Below, piece by piece: positions 29,323-40,065 of a stretch of DNA of 64,000 nt. The position numbers and the translations under genes were made by a program. The stretch is from Closterium sp. NIES-65 (lineage: Eukaryota; Streptophyta; Zygnematophyceae; Desmidiales; Closteriaceae). The notes beneath the pieces are model-generated. The model worked only from the letters and a program-made list of their open reading frames with translations. It was not told where the DNA came from and did no database searches. Location: NCBI GenBank assembly GCA_948144175.1, contig CANXME010000053.1:682001-746000 (forward strand). The letters run 5' to 3'. Positions within the stretch are counted from its first letter, which is position 1. Every line of letters begins with the position of its first letter.

Positions 29323-32300
29323 TTACGAGAGCGCATGGACGTCGCGGAAATTTCGGCTTCGCAGATACTCGGGGAAGACAGGGTGGTTCTCAATTTTATC
29401 CAGGGGGACCCAGTTGTCTTCTGTGGGCGTTCGGTCCTTCCAGCGAATTAGGAACTCTATCCTTCGGGCTCCCCGAGGGTCGCGGACTCGGTGGCTGAGG
29501 ATTTTTTCAGGGGTGATGAGTGGTTCGGTTGGGGGACGTGTCATGCTGGCTGGTCGATTTCGTGGCAGTTGGCTCGTGGATGGGATGTAAGGGCGAAGTA
29601 GGCTGACGTGGAATGACGGGCTGACGTACCAGTCAGCAGGGAGGAGGAGATGGGCAGTGACGGGTGTGATCATGTGGCTGATGCGGAATGGCCCACAATA
29701 CCGGGGGCGAAGTTTTGGAGTGATGGGCAGGCGAAGATTCTGAGTGTCGAGTAATACGAGGTCGTCGGGCTGATAAGTAACGGGTCTGCGATGTCGATCG
29801 GCGTTACGTTTAGCGATGATGTTTGATTTTTTTATTGCTTCTGCTGCCCTGGTCCGTGTTGCTTGCAGAATCTCGGCGAACTGTTGTGCTCGTGGGACTG
29901 GGTTGTCGGGATTCGGTGTCATGGGTACTGTTGGGTCCTGTCCGTAATTCAAATAAAACGGCGACTGTTGCGTCGTGGCTGATGGTGCGTTATTGTATGC
30001 GAACTCGATAAGTGGCAGCTGCTGTTCCCACGTATTCGGGTCGTCGCACGTGGCTCGAATCAGCTGCTCCATGGTCTGATTTGTCCGTTCCGTCTGTCCG
30101 TCGGTTTCGGGGTGATAGGATGAACTGAACTGTAAGCGCGTGCCGAACTGCTGCCACAGGTTCCGCCAGAAGTTGCTGGTAAATTTCGTGTCCCTGTCGC
30201 TGATGATCGACGCGGGTATCCCGTGCAGTCGTACGACGGTGGAGATGAATAGTCGGGCGGTTTCTTCGGCTGTGATGGATTTCCTGCATGCTGCGAAATG
30301 AGCCATTTTCGTTAGTCGATCGACGACGACCAGGATCGCGTCATTTCCACTCGCCCCAGCTGGTAACCCCGTGACGAAGTCCATCGTCACCTGCTGCCAA
30401 GCACGCTCTGGAGGCGGGATGGGTTGTAATTGCCCCGCTGGTCGCTTCCTGCTTGACTTCATGAGCTGGCAAGTGGGACACGATGCCACGTGTCGTTGCA
30501 CATCGGTCAACATTTCTGGCCAGTAGTAGTACCGCTGCAGCTGCTGCCGTGTTTTTTCTACCCCGAAATGTCCCGAGGTAACTCCGTCGTGTGCTTCCTG
30601 TAACAGTAGTTCCCGCAGTAGCGTGTATCCCGGTACCCAGATGCGGTCGGTTCCAGTTTTTACGTAATAGACTCCTTTTGCCGCTGCGAATTGCTGTGAG
30701 TTGCCTCCTGTAAAGAACGAGTCTGTTTGATATCCGTGGGTAAATAGGCCGGTAAGCAGTGGGCTGGTCTGGGCGAGTAGTATCGCGTGGATCTGGGCAG
30801 TGGGGCGGGTCAGTGCGTCGGCGATATTCGATGCTCCTTTTTTGTATGTGACCGTATAGTGAAAATTCGACTCGAGGAAATCGAGCCATCGAATCTGTCG
30901 TGGGTTGAGGTGGGGCTGTGCGCGGAGGTACTGTAGAGATCGGTGGTCTGTCCGTACTGTCACGTCTGCGCCAGTCAAGTAGCAGCGCCAAACTTTGAAT
31001 GCATGCACGATCGCGAGCATTTCGCGGTCGTGTATCGGGTAATTTCGCTCAGGCGGATGTAGTTTGCGTGATTCGTAGGCGATGGGTTGGAGGCCGTTGC
31101 CGAAGTCCTGTAACAGTACAGCTCCGATGGCGATGTCACTTGCGTCGGTAACCACTTCGAAAGGGCGGTGGGGATCAGCGATACGTAGAACGGGTGGTGA
31201 ACAGAGGACGTGTTTTAGGGCAGAGAAGGCAGCATGCTCTTTCTCCCCCCACGTAAAAGCGACCCCCTTACGCAGTAAATCAGTTAGTGGGGCTGTTAAA
31301 CGTGCCATGTCGGGCACGAACCGTCGAACGTAATTAACAAACCCTAAAAAACTCTGCAGTTCTGTGATGTTTGTCGGGGGGCGCCACGCTTTTACCGTAT
31401 CCAGCTTCTTTGGGTCGATCTCAACCCCAGCCTCGGAAATGACGTGACCTAAAAACTCTAGCCTATCCCTAAAAAACTCGCACTTGGAGCCCTTGGTGAG
31501 CAGCCGATGTTCCTCTAAAACCTTAAAAACTGCTTCAAGATCTGCTAAGTGTTGCTGCTTATCCCGACTGTAAACGAGGATATCGTCGAGGTAAACGATC
31601 ACGCATTTATCTAAAAGTGGTCTAAACGCCTCGTTCATGGTCATCTGAAAAGTCGCAGGCGCGTTCGTCAACCCGAAAGGCATTACTGTATACTCGAATG
31701 ACCCGTACCTAGTCCTAAATACTGTTTTTGCGCAGTCCGATGGTTCGACCCGAATCTGATGGTAACCTCCCCGTAAATCTATTTTCGAAAAGACACGTGC
31801 TGTTCGCAGTTGGTCAATCAGTTCGTCGGCGCGGGGGATGGGGTATCGCGATTTGACTGTTACTCGGTTAAGCGCTCGGTAGTCGATGCACATGCGAAAA
31901 CCTCCGTCTTTTTTCGGTGTGAACAGTATGGGTGCGGCGAACGGTGACGAGCTTGGTCGAATAAACTGCTTCTCTAACAGGTAATCTAACTGCTTCCTTA
32001 ACTCGTCGAGCTCGGGCTGTGTCAGTCGAAATTGCCGCTGTACTGTTGGCTGTGCCCCCGGTTCTAGCTCGATCCTGTGGTCGTGCGCTCGCTGAGGTGG
32101 CAGTCCCTGTGGTAAATCATCCGGAAATATCCCCGGGAACCGTTTCAGTAGTGTCTGTAATTCGGTCGGTACGGCTGCTAGCAGTTTCTTTAAATCATTC
32201 TGCTGCTCGTCTTTTTCTACCACTGCGATATCTACTGCGTACACGTCGGCTCCAGCAACGACAGCCCGTTTCATCGTGATAGCGTTGACCTGGACTGTCG

Positions 32301-32919
32301 AAGATTCGGGTGGCCGCCAGCGAGGTAGGACGACCCAGTTACCGCTACTTCGCACTGTGCAGCTCCCCGTCGTCCAGTCAATCCGTGGGTTGTACCGTCG
32401 TAGCCAATCACGTCCCAGTAAAATGTCGTGCCCATCCAGCGTCGTTGCGAGCATTTCCTGTGTAAACCCGAAGTTTCCCCCGCAGCGGACTTTTACTCGC
32501 TCCACTTTTTCTCGTATGGCCAATGGCGTGCCGTCGACTAAGCGTGCATCTATCTCAGGTAAACATCGGTTAAGTATTAACTGTAATCTCCGTGCGGTTG
32601 CAGTATTAACTAAGCTGTGACTTGCCCCTCCGTCAATGAAGATTTTCACTGCTGCTCCCTGTATTTTCCCGTAGATCAGTACCGGGCAATCCGTCGCTGT
32701 ACCCTCCTTATTCATCCGAGCCCGATCGATGGCGTGAATCGGTACTGTGACTCGGTGAGGGTCGGTGTGGTTGGGCGAGCAGGCAGTCTCGTCAGTAGTT
32801 GGCCCAACTTCTACTGACTGCTGGCGTTTCCCTGCCTCCGAGACTCCTTCCCCTGCTCTGTTCCTCGACGCCTCAGCTCCTCTGGACATTCGCTCTTGCG
32901 ATGGCCCGGCCGGTTGCAA
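29323..32919 (-). CDS. pol: Gypsy element 2 pol (protease-RT-RNase H-integrase-chromodomain)
   Basis: 1198 uninterrupted codons, ending in LRSRNFRDVHALS. Domains in order: retropepsin (KIFIDGGASHSLV, about residue 90), RT (FSKIDLRGGYHQIRVEP, VIVYLDDILVYS), RNase H (VVTDASDIAIGAVLLQDF), integrase HHCC finger (TSGHFGVEKTRQQLQ ... CPTCQLM) and core (VTMDFVTGLPAG, IISDRDTKFTSNFW, ETDGQTERTNQTME), and a chromodomain (EKILSHRVRDP, EFLIRWKDRTPTEDNWVP). All catalytic residues I can place are present. It overlaps gag by at least 109 bp in the -1 frame, so a frameshift is the likely expression mode. Probably active or very recently so. Confidence 0.95.
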   Translation of the reverse strand: MQPAGPSQERMSRGAEASRNRAGEGVSEAGKRQQSVEVGPTTDETACSPNHTDPHRVTVPIHAIDRARMNKEGTATDCPVLIYGKIQGAAVKIFIDGGASHSLVNTATARRLQLILNRCLPEIDARLVDGTPLAIREKVERVKVRCGGNFGFTQEMLATTLDGHDILLGRDWLRRYNPRIDWTTGSCTVRSSGNWVVLPRWRPPESSTVQVNAITMKRAVVAGADVYAVDIAVVEKDEQQNDLKKLLAAVPTELQTLLKRFPGIFPDDLPQGLPPQRAHDHRIELEPGAQPTVQRQFRLTQPELDELRKQLDYLLEKQFIRPSSSPFAAPILFTPKKDGGFRMCIDYRALNRVTVKSRYPIPRADELIDQLRTARVFSKIDLRGGYHQIRVEPSDCAKTVFRTRYGSFEYTVMPFGLTNAPATFQMTMNEAFRPLLDKCVIVYLDDILVYSRDKQQHLADLEAVFKVLEEHRLLTKGSKCEFFRDRLEFLGHVISEAGVEIDPKKLDTVKAWRPPTNITELQSFLGFVNYVRRFVPDMARLTAPLTDLLRKGVAFTWGEKEHAAFSALKHVLCSPPVLRIADPHRPFEVVTDASDIAIGAVLLQDFGNGLQPIAYESRKLHPPERNYPIHDREMLAIVHAFKVWRCYLTGADVTVRTDHRSLQYLRAQPHLNPRQIRWLDFLESNFHYTVTYKKGASNIADALTRPTAQIHAILLAQTSPLLTGLFTHGYQTDSFFTGGNSQQFAAAKGVYYVKTGTDRIWVPGYTLLRELLLQEAHDGVTSGHFGVEKTRQQLQRYYYWPEMLTDVQRHVASCPTCQLMKSSRKRPAGQLQPIPPPERAWQQVTMDFVTGLPAGASGNDAILVVVDRLTKMAHFAACRKSITAEETARLFISTVVRLHGIPASIISDRDTKFTSNFWRNLWQQFGTRLQFSSSYHPETDGQTERTNQTMEQLIRATCDDPNTWEQQLPLIEFAYNNAPSATTQQSPFYLNYGQDPTVPMTPNPDNPVPRAQQFAEILQATRTRAAEAIKKSNIIAKRNADRHRRPVTYQPDDLVLLDTQNLRLPITPKLRPRYCGPFRISHMITPVTAHLLLPADWYVSPSFHVSLLRPYIPSTSQLPRNRPASMTRPPTEPLITPEKILSHRVRDPRGARRIEFLIRWKDRTPTEDNWVPLDKIENHPVFPEYLRSRNFRDVHALS

Positions 32920-33989
32920 GCAAAGCAGCGCCCTCTAAATGGCGTGGCAGCTGCATTCGTTGCGACGGCATGTACAGTGGCGTGCTCGATCGGTCCCCGA
33001 GGACGATGTCCGAAATAGGACCCCGGTCTCGGTCGGCGTAGGATATCGATTTTCTCGGCGAGCGCGAGGATTTCGTTGAAATTCGATAGCCCGCGTAGCA
33101 TTATCTCGTGCGATATGTCCGGCTTCAGCCCTCCGACGTAACGGTCCACCCGCTCCGCCTCGTGCATGTAGCCGACCTGTTCGCAAAGTGCGAGAAAACC
33201 GCTGGTGTAGTCTTGAACCGACCCGAGCTGGCGCCAAGTGCGCAGTTTCTGACGCGCCGAAATCGAAGCCGCGATCCGCTCAAAACGCGCCCGAAGCCCT
33301 GCGCACCACGCATCCCACGTGCTGTATTGGGCTGTTTCGCAGAACGAACTCCAGGTGACAGCTGGACCCGAGGGCCCTTCCTCGTGCGACGGTGGCTCGT
33401 AGGCGCGTGGCGACGTCACGATGACTCGCCACCAGTCCATGGCGGGGCCCCTGAGTAGTGAAACCGCATACCGAATCTTGGCGGCGTCCGACTCGACGTA
33501 GTTGGCGTCGAAAAACACATTCATCGTGAAGACCCATGATTGAACTGTCGGGCCGCCGCGTTGGCTTGGGTCGAAGCAGGGCGGGCGTTGCGGCTTGAGT
33601 GGCATTGGGGCCATCATGGCGTTTTCACCACTTGTCGTCGCAAACTCCACGTGCCGACGGGCTTCTCGGGGCTCCCGTGGGCTTAGCGTGCTCCTGTTCC
33701 CTCCCATGCCGGGCATCGGTTGGGCTGCGCCGTCACTGGCTGCGCCTGAGCGCTGTCCCGTGCTGTTGTGTTGCGTTGGTGTGCCGGATGAAATGATAAT
33801 CGGCTCCTCCGAATGTACAGAGACATTGGTTGGTGCATGGGATGTTGTCGGAGCATTCACCGTTGACTGTTGACGAGCGGAGTCACGTTCCGCCGTGAGC
33901 GTCGCGATTTCAAGCGCCGAATCCTCCAATTGTCGCACGAGACGATCGAGTTGCTCCTGCGTCAACGTGGCGAGAGTGAGGTCGGCCAT
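32811..33989 (-). CDS. gag: Gypsy element 2 gag
   Basis: Start taken at MADLTLATLTQEQL (33989); the frame is open back to 34055. It has a coiled-coil N-terminus (LDRLVRQLEDSALEIATLT), a retrotrans-gag capsid core (KIRYAVSLLRGPAMDWWRVI, RTWRQLGSVQDYTSGFLAL) and a CCHC nucleocapsid knuckle (CFACNRPGHRKSEC). Structural protein that packages the element RNA in cytoplasmic particles. Confidence 0.9.
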   Translation of the reverse strand: MADLTLATLTQEQLDRLVRQLEDSALEIATLTAERDSARQQSTVNAPTTSHAPTNVSVHSEEPIIISSGTPTQHNSTGQRSGAASDGAAQPMPGMGGNRSTLSPREPREARRHVEFATTSGENAMMAPMPLKPQRPPCFDPSQRGGPTVQSWVFTMNVFFDANYVESDAAKIRYAVSLLRGPAMDWWRVIVTSPRAYEPPSHEEGPSGPAVTWSSFCETAQYSTWDAWCAGLRARFERIAASISARQKLRTWRQLGSVQDYTSGFLALCEQVGYMHEAERVDRYVGGLKPDISHEIMLRGLSNFNEILALAEKIDILRRPRPGSYFGHRPRGPIEHATVHAVATNAAATPFRGRCFACNRPGHRKSECPEELRRRGTEQGKESRRQGNASSQ

Positions 33990-34171
33990 GGCGGGGGTGT
34001 CGGGCAAGCTCAGCGAGAGCCTCGGTCGTGGCCGTGCGTGCTTGCGAGAGAGCACTACGAGCGGCGGTGCTGTGTCGCTGAGAGACGTCTACCCCCCCCA
34101 AAAATCGAGATAGTGGGAAGCGAAGGTGTGGATGCGGTCCGAGATGAGATCGTAGGCTCTGATTACCAAAG

Positions 34172-34514
34172 TGTTACGAGTGCAATTGAGTGAACGAACG
34201 AGAATTGCACTATCGAAGCAAAGAGTACAATGAGCGAAGGCATGAGCGAAGGATTATATAGCGAAACAATAGTGGTAACGGTAATGGACTGTGGTTGTCG
34301 CGCGACGAGCCTGGGGCTGAGGTTGGGAAAGTGTCGAAGCGTAGGCCCGGAGCGCGGGTTACCAACCGAGCCGTGAGGTTGGGATGCGATGTGCGAAGAG
34401 GGCGGGATAATGAATGATGCGATGGTCGTGAGTGGTAACGGTGCTGACTGAGGTGCTACAGTGACGTACGCGTTGAGCAGGGACGCGAAGTAAGGGAAAG
34501 GGAATTTCCTTACA
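34172..34514 (-). repeat. 5' LTR of gypsy element 2
   Basis: 343 bp; see the element entry. It drives transcription leftwards through gag-pol. The 532 bp beyond it (34515-35046) have no recognisable gene and lie downstream of TRM13. Confidence 0.95.
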
Positions 34515-35046
34515 GTAACACTGAAATTGTAGTTACTAGGCATTAACAAAAAGAAACATATCAATGATAGTTGTAAACGAATTTATGAATAACAAAGCAT
34601 GTGACTACGTAAGATGAAATGCATGCACAATCTGAAAACCAAGGTTTAGAACAGCCGGCGTCTGTGCCAACTCGAGATCAGCCTTGAAATAGGTTTGAAC
34701 CTGAAGTGGGTTTGAACCACAGTTTTCCCGTGATTGGCGTCGTCATGACCTGCAACCTTGGATTGGCAACTGCGTATTTGCACTACCTTTCTCCCACGTT
34801 CTTGGTTGTTTCATGAAGAGGAATCGTTACCGCAGCATACCGCACGTCACTTGGGCAGGGGTACGTATGGCTTGGTTGGTGGGCTGCGTGCTGCTGTTTT
34901 GCTGAGCTAACCGATTAAAGCATCAGGGAGCTTTGCAGGGGAGAAAATTACTGCAGATACCGTAAGAGCGCTGCCGAGAAAACAGGATGATGTTAGTCAG
35001 ACGAACCATTACTGGTAGGAACTGCATACCACAACTTCAATTACAA

Positions 35047-35298
35047 CTACTGAAGTCTGTTCCCAAATGCATCTTTATGATTTTCTTGGCTGCCAACAGC
35101 AAGCAGCATCCTGTTTTCCGGCGACACATCAACAGTAGTGTACTCCACATACTCCACCCCCAGCCCCCTGCCTTGAAGCCACTCCAGCCGCCCCGCATCT
35201 ATCAGCATCTTGCACGCCCTCCCCACCTGCACCTTGTGCTCCACTGACAGATGGGCGAACCACGGCCTGCTTGCTGCCTCTGTTGTTGCTGCTGCCTG

Positions 35299-35332
<34 letters not shown>

Positions 35333-37272
35333 TCCTGTGGCTGATCTTCCTCCACACCTTCCTTTCCCACTACTGTTCCATTCCGCTTGGCTGCTGCTGC
35401 TGCTGCTATTGACGGGACAGCTCCTGATGCTGCTGCCGCACCACCTGCCTCCTCACCTGCATCTTGACCCTCCTCACCACCTCCCATGCTCTCCCCATTC
35501 ATGCCCTCACCACCCCCTGTTGCGCCCTCACCACCCCCTGTTGCGCCCTCACCACCCCCTGTTGCGCCCTCACCACCCCCTGTTGCGCCCTCACCACCCC
35601 CTGTTGCGCCCTCACCACCCCCTGTTGCGCCCTTACCTTCCCCCAGCAGCGCCCAGCTGCTCATCCACGCCACTGCTGCAAAGTCCGATGGGGCGAAGCC
35701 CAGACGCGTGAAGAAGGCCGGGTCTGGAGGGAGGGGAGAGGCAGGGGATAGGGGGAAGAGGGAAAAGGGGAGAAGAGAGGGAGAGGGTGAAGGAACAAGG
35801 GAAGGAGGGAAGGAGAGAAGCAGGAAGGAAATGAAGACACACCTCCTGCTGCATGTCCCATAGTTCACGTACCGTTCAAAAGGGCACCACGCTCAAATGC
35901 TGCCATGCTCAAATGCTGCCATCCACAACTGCTGCCATGCACAAATGTTGCCATGCACACATGCTGCCATGCACACATGCTGCCATGCACACATGCTGCC
36001 ATGCACACATGCTGCCATGCACACATGTTGCCATGCACACATGTTGCCATGCACACATGTTGCCATGCACACATGCTGTCATGCACACATGTTGCCATGC
36101 ACACATGCTGCCATGCACACATGTTGCCATGCACACATGTTGCCATGCACACATGCTGCCCTGCACACATGTTGCCATGCACACATGTTGCCATGCATGC
36201 ATGGGCGTGTTATGGCTTCATACTGTCACCCTTAATACAGTCACTTACTGACATAAGAATCCCAGTCGCACAGGTGATGGCAGCACGTAGCAATGGCTAG
36301 CCCTGCCAGGCGCGTTCCCTGTTGCCTCTCTTGACTGGGTTGACCCTGTTGACCTTGTTGACCCTGTTGACTGGGTTCCTGTTGACCTTGATTGAGATGA
36401 CTCTCTTCAATGGGTTGACCCTGATGACCCAGTTGACCCAGTTGACCCGGTTGACTGGGCTGGCTTGTTTGTGAGGCGTTCAGGCAGCACCTGAGGGCCA
36501 AGTCTGCATAGCCACATGTGACAGAGCAGCGACGGGAGGAGGGGGAGAAGCAGTTAACATGCAATATTGGGGCATTCCTTTCCCCAGCCACACCCCTCCT
36601 CCAATCCCCACACCGCCGAAGCACCTCCCCCACACTCCACCTTACGTCCCACGAGGTGACTTTTGAGTCGACTCAAAAGTCACCTCCCCCACACTCCACC
36701 TTACGTCCCACCTGTGGACCCCAAACGGTTGGTCCCATGGCACCCCATGCTGCACGTCACATGCCATCACCCCACATGCCATGGAGAGCACCCACATGCC
36801 ATGGAGAGCACCCACATGCCATGGAGAGCACCCACATGCCATGGAGAGCACCCACATGCCCCCAGGAGCACCTTACATGCCAGGTGAAGCAGAGTTGTAC
36901 CTGTGGTGGTGTGCCTGTGGTGGTGTGCCTCTGTGCACCCCACGTGCCCACCTGTGGCAAGGAGCACCCCACCTGTGGCAAGGAGCACCCCACCTGTGGC
37001 AAGGAGCACCCCACCTGTGGCAAGGAGCACCCCACCTGTGGCAAGGAGCACCCCACCTGTGGCAAGGAGCACCCCACCTGTGGCGGGGCCGCAGAGGTGC
37101 TTGCTGATGGCCACCAGGGGGCGACCCTCTAGGCTCGGCAGCGCTGCCAGCTGCAGGTCTGCGACTGGGGCGGGGGACACACGGGAGAGGGATAGGCGGG
37201 AGAGAGAGGGTGGGCGTTAACGAGGTGCTTGGTGATGAGTGGCGTGCTGCAGTGGCAAGGGGGAAGATCATG

Positions 37273-37326
<54 letters not shown>

Positions 37327-37381
37327 TTGCCCATGCCCATGCCCATGCGCATGCGCATGCCCATGCCCATGCCCTTGCCCT

Positions 37382-37437
<56 letters not shown>

Positions 37438-40034
37438 CTGCAATCTGTGTGTCTTACTGTCAACTCGGACGCGCATCAGGTTAACTCCTGGGAGTTTCCT
37501 CAGAGCACGATCAGCCTGCAACGGGACAATGTGTCAGGACCAACGAGAGGTGACGGGGAGAGCGCAGGGTGGGGGAGGAGAGGGGGAGAGAGAAGGAATA
37601 AAGAAGTGGAGAGAGAGTTGACAGGAAGAGAGTGGGGAATTGAGAGAGGGAATCAATGAGAGATGGGAAGGTCAAAGAGAGAATAATAGAGAGAAAGCGG
37701 GAGGAGGGGAGATGAAAAAGGGGAGAGGGGAAGGGGCAGAGGAGCGCAGGGTGGGGGGTGCGGGGAGTGGGAGAAGAAGTGGGAGTTAAGGTGGGAATGA
37801 GAGTGGAAGTGGGGAGTGAGGGAGAGATAGGGGAGGGTGGGGCAGATATGAAGGGCAGTGATCACGCGAAAAGGAGAGAAAGGAGAAGAGAGATAGGAAA
37901 GGAGAGAAAGGAGAAGAGAGATAGGAAAGGAGAGAAAGGAGAAGAGAGATAGGAAAGGAGAGAAAGGAGAAGAGAGATAGGAAAGGAGAGAAAGGAGAAG
38001 AGAGATAGGAAAGGAGAGAAAGGAGAAGAGAGATAGGAAAGGAGAGAAAGGAGAAGAGAGATAGGAAAGGAGAGAAAGGAGAAGAGAGATAGGAAAGGAG
38101 AGAAAGGAGAAGAGAGATAGGAAAGGAGAGAAAGGAGAAGAAAGATAGGAAAGGAGAGAAAGGAGAAGAGAGATAGGAAAGGAGAGAAAGAAGAAGAGAT
38201 AGGAAAGGAACGGGACGAGAGAGAAGGGGAAGGGGAAGGAAGAGGGTGAGGAGAAGATTAGTAACTAAAACGTGGGTTTGGGAGAGGGGGAAAGAGGGGA
38301 GGAAAGGAGGAGTGAGAATGTCACATGCGTGCCAACCCCACTCGGCATGCCTGTTTCTAAGGAGAAGGAAAAGAGAACCTTTGAGTTGCTCCTCCATTCG
38401 TTCTTTCCCCTGCACCAAGTGCTGACCATGGCAGCATGGCACATCTGTCCCTCCTTGCAGTTAAGCATTCAACCAAACCATACATGCACCCACTTACATA
38501 ACCTACCAACCACAAACAACCCTCCTTCTCCCACCTCTCTCCCACCTCCCTTTCCCCTTCTCCCCGTCTGCCCTCCTTTACCCCACCCCTTTCCCTCACC
38601 CCTCTTCCCCACCCCTCTCCCCCCACCTTGAACTTGTAAGCGCGGCGTTCAACGAGCACCACATGGCGGGCGAGGAAGCAGGAGCACAGCATGTGAGTCA
38701 GGTACCCCCTGCCCGCGCCCAGCTCCACATACACCCTGCCCTCTCCCTCGCCCCCGCCCTCGCTCTCGCCCTCCTTCACTGGGACCGCCAGACCCTTCTC
38801 CTCTCCCTGCCGCCCCGCCTCCTCCCCTCCGTGCTGCACGGCTGCAGCCCCGGCATGCGGGCGTGCTTCCTTGGCCTCCTCGCCCCCACGCTGCTGCCCC
38901 GCCCCTCCCGCTCCTGCCTGCTCTGCCCCTCTCACGTGCCCTGCTGTGCTGCCTCCCTGCGCGTCTCCCTGCACCACTGCACCCCTCTCTGCCTGCGCGC
39001 CTGTCTGTGTTGCTGGTCGCTCAACCGTGCGCGGGCGCGGCAGGGGGCGCAGCAGCCCCACGCGGGCGAGGTTGGCGAGGATGGACGCCTGCTGCTTCAC
39101 ATGCCGCGGCTCAAATGGTACACTCCTGGTGCGGTGGGGCGAGGGGAGGAGAGGGGAAGGGGAGGGGAGGGGAGGGGAGGGGGGGAGTGGGGAGATGAAA
39201 TGGCATGACACGACACACACACGCACACAGCAGAGCGCCAGGCAGGGGGTGCAGCAGTACCACTCGGGTGAGGATGGACGCCTGCTGCCTCACATGGCGT
39301 GGCTTGAATGGCACACTCCTGGTGCGGTGGGGCGAGGTGGGGGAGGGGGGCAGAGGGGGGCGCAGAGGAGAGCAGAGGGGAGGGGAGCAGGGGAGACAGC
39401 TAGGGGGAAGGAGACGTACATAACATGCTTCATCAGAGATGGGATAACCAGAGGGGAGATGTCTCAACCGCCTATATCCAATCTGCCCATGCCTCACCCG
39501 CCCATGCCTCACCCGCCCATGCCTCACCCGCCCATGCCTCACCCGCCCATGTCTCATCCGCCCATGTCTCATCCGCCCACGTCTCATCCGCCCATGTCTC
39601 ATCCGCCCATGTCTCACCCGCCCATGTCTCATCCGCCCATGTCTCACCCGCCCATGTCTCATCCGCCCATGTCTCACCCGCCCATGTCTCATCCGCCCAT
39701 GTCTCACCCGCCCATGCCTCACCCGCCCATGTCTCGAGCAGTCTGCTCCCAGGCGTCACATGCAGGCGGCCACAGCACCGACTGCTGCACAGTGAACAGC
39801 GGCGCTGCTCCTGCTGCTGCTCTTGGTGCTTCTGCTGCTGGCGGCAGTGCTGGTGCTGCTGCCTGCCCACTAGGAACCATCTCTGCATGCTCATTTTCTC
39901 CCGAGGGGGTCAGGGGAGGGAGACGCACACCGCCATGGCCCCCAAAGGCTACTGCATGTGCCTCCCCCAGCAGGTGCAGCAGGCGCTGCCACTCGCCTTC
40001 CCCCAGCGCCGCCACCATCTGCCTCCTCGCTGCC

Positions 40035-40065
<31 letters not shown>

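Larger units (their letters stand above)
28953..34514 (-). mobile_element. Complete Ty3/gypsy chromovirus (element 2)
   Basis: 5562 bp, LTRs of 343 bp (28953-29295 and 34172-34514) that differ at one position by eye (CACTATAGAAG against CACTATCGAAG). TSD GTAAC (28948-28952, 34515-34519). On the minus strand the 5' LTR is followed by TGGTAATCAGAGCC, an initiator-Met-like primer-binding site offset by three bases, and the 3' LTR is preceded by GGGGAGGGGGGTAG. Gag and pol overlap in different frames. Confidence 0.95.

Noticed and set aside
35850-35880. A separate small TRM13 exon containing VNYG
   Set aside because: Joining exon 7 (36249) directly to 35723 closes the phase and gives DSYVNPAFF, matching the family. 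The VNYG stretch has no usable splice pair.
35865-36300. Long open frames on both strands made of Met-His-Thr-Cys-Cys repeats
   Set aside because: They are products of a 16-bp minisatellite inside TRM13 intron 7: open in several frames at once and without any non-repeat coding context.
37129-37659. Met-Pro, His-Gly and His-Ala repeat ORFs
   Set aside because: Translation of the CCCATG array in an intron. The only real coding part is the 58-nt TRM13 exon at 37458-37515.
37871-38205. CRISPR-like regular array
   Set aside because: The 28-bp units are contiguous without unique spacers and the genome is eukaryotic, so it is a minisatellite.
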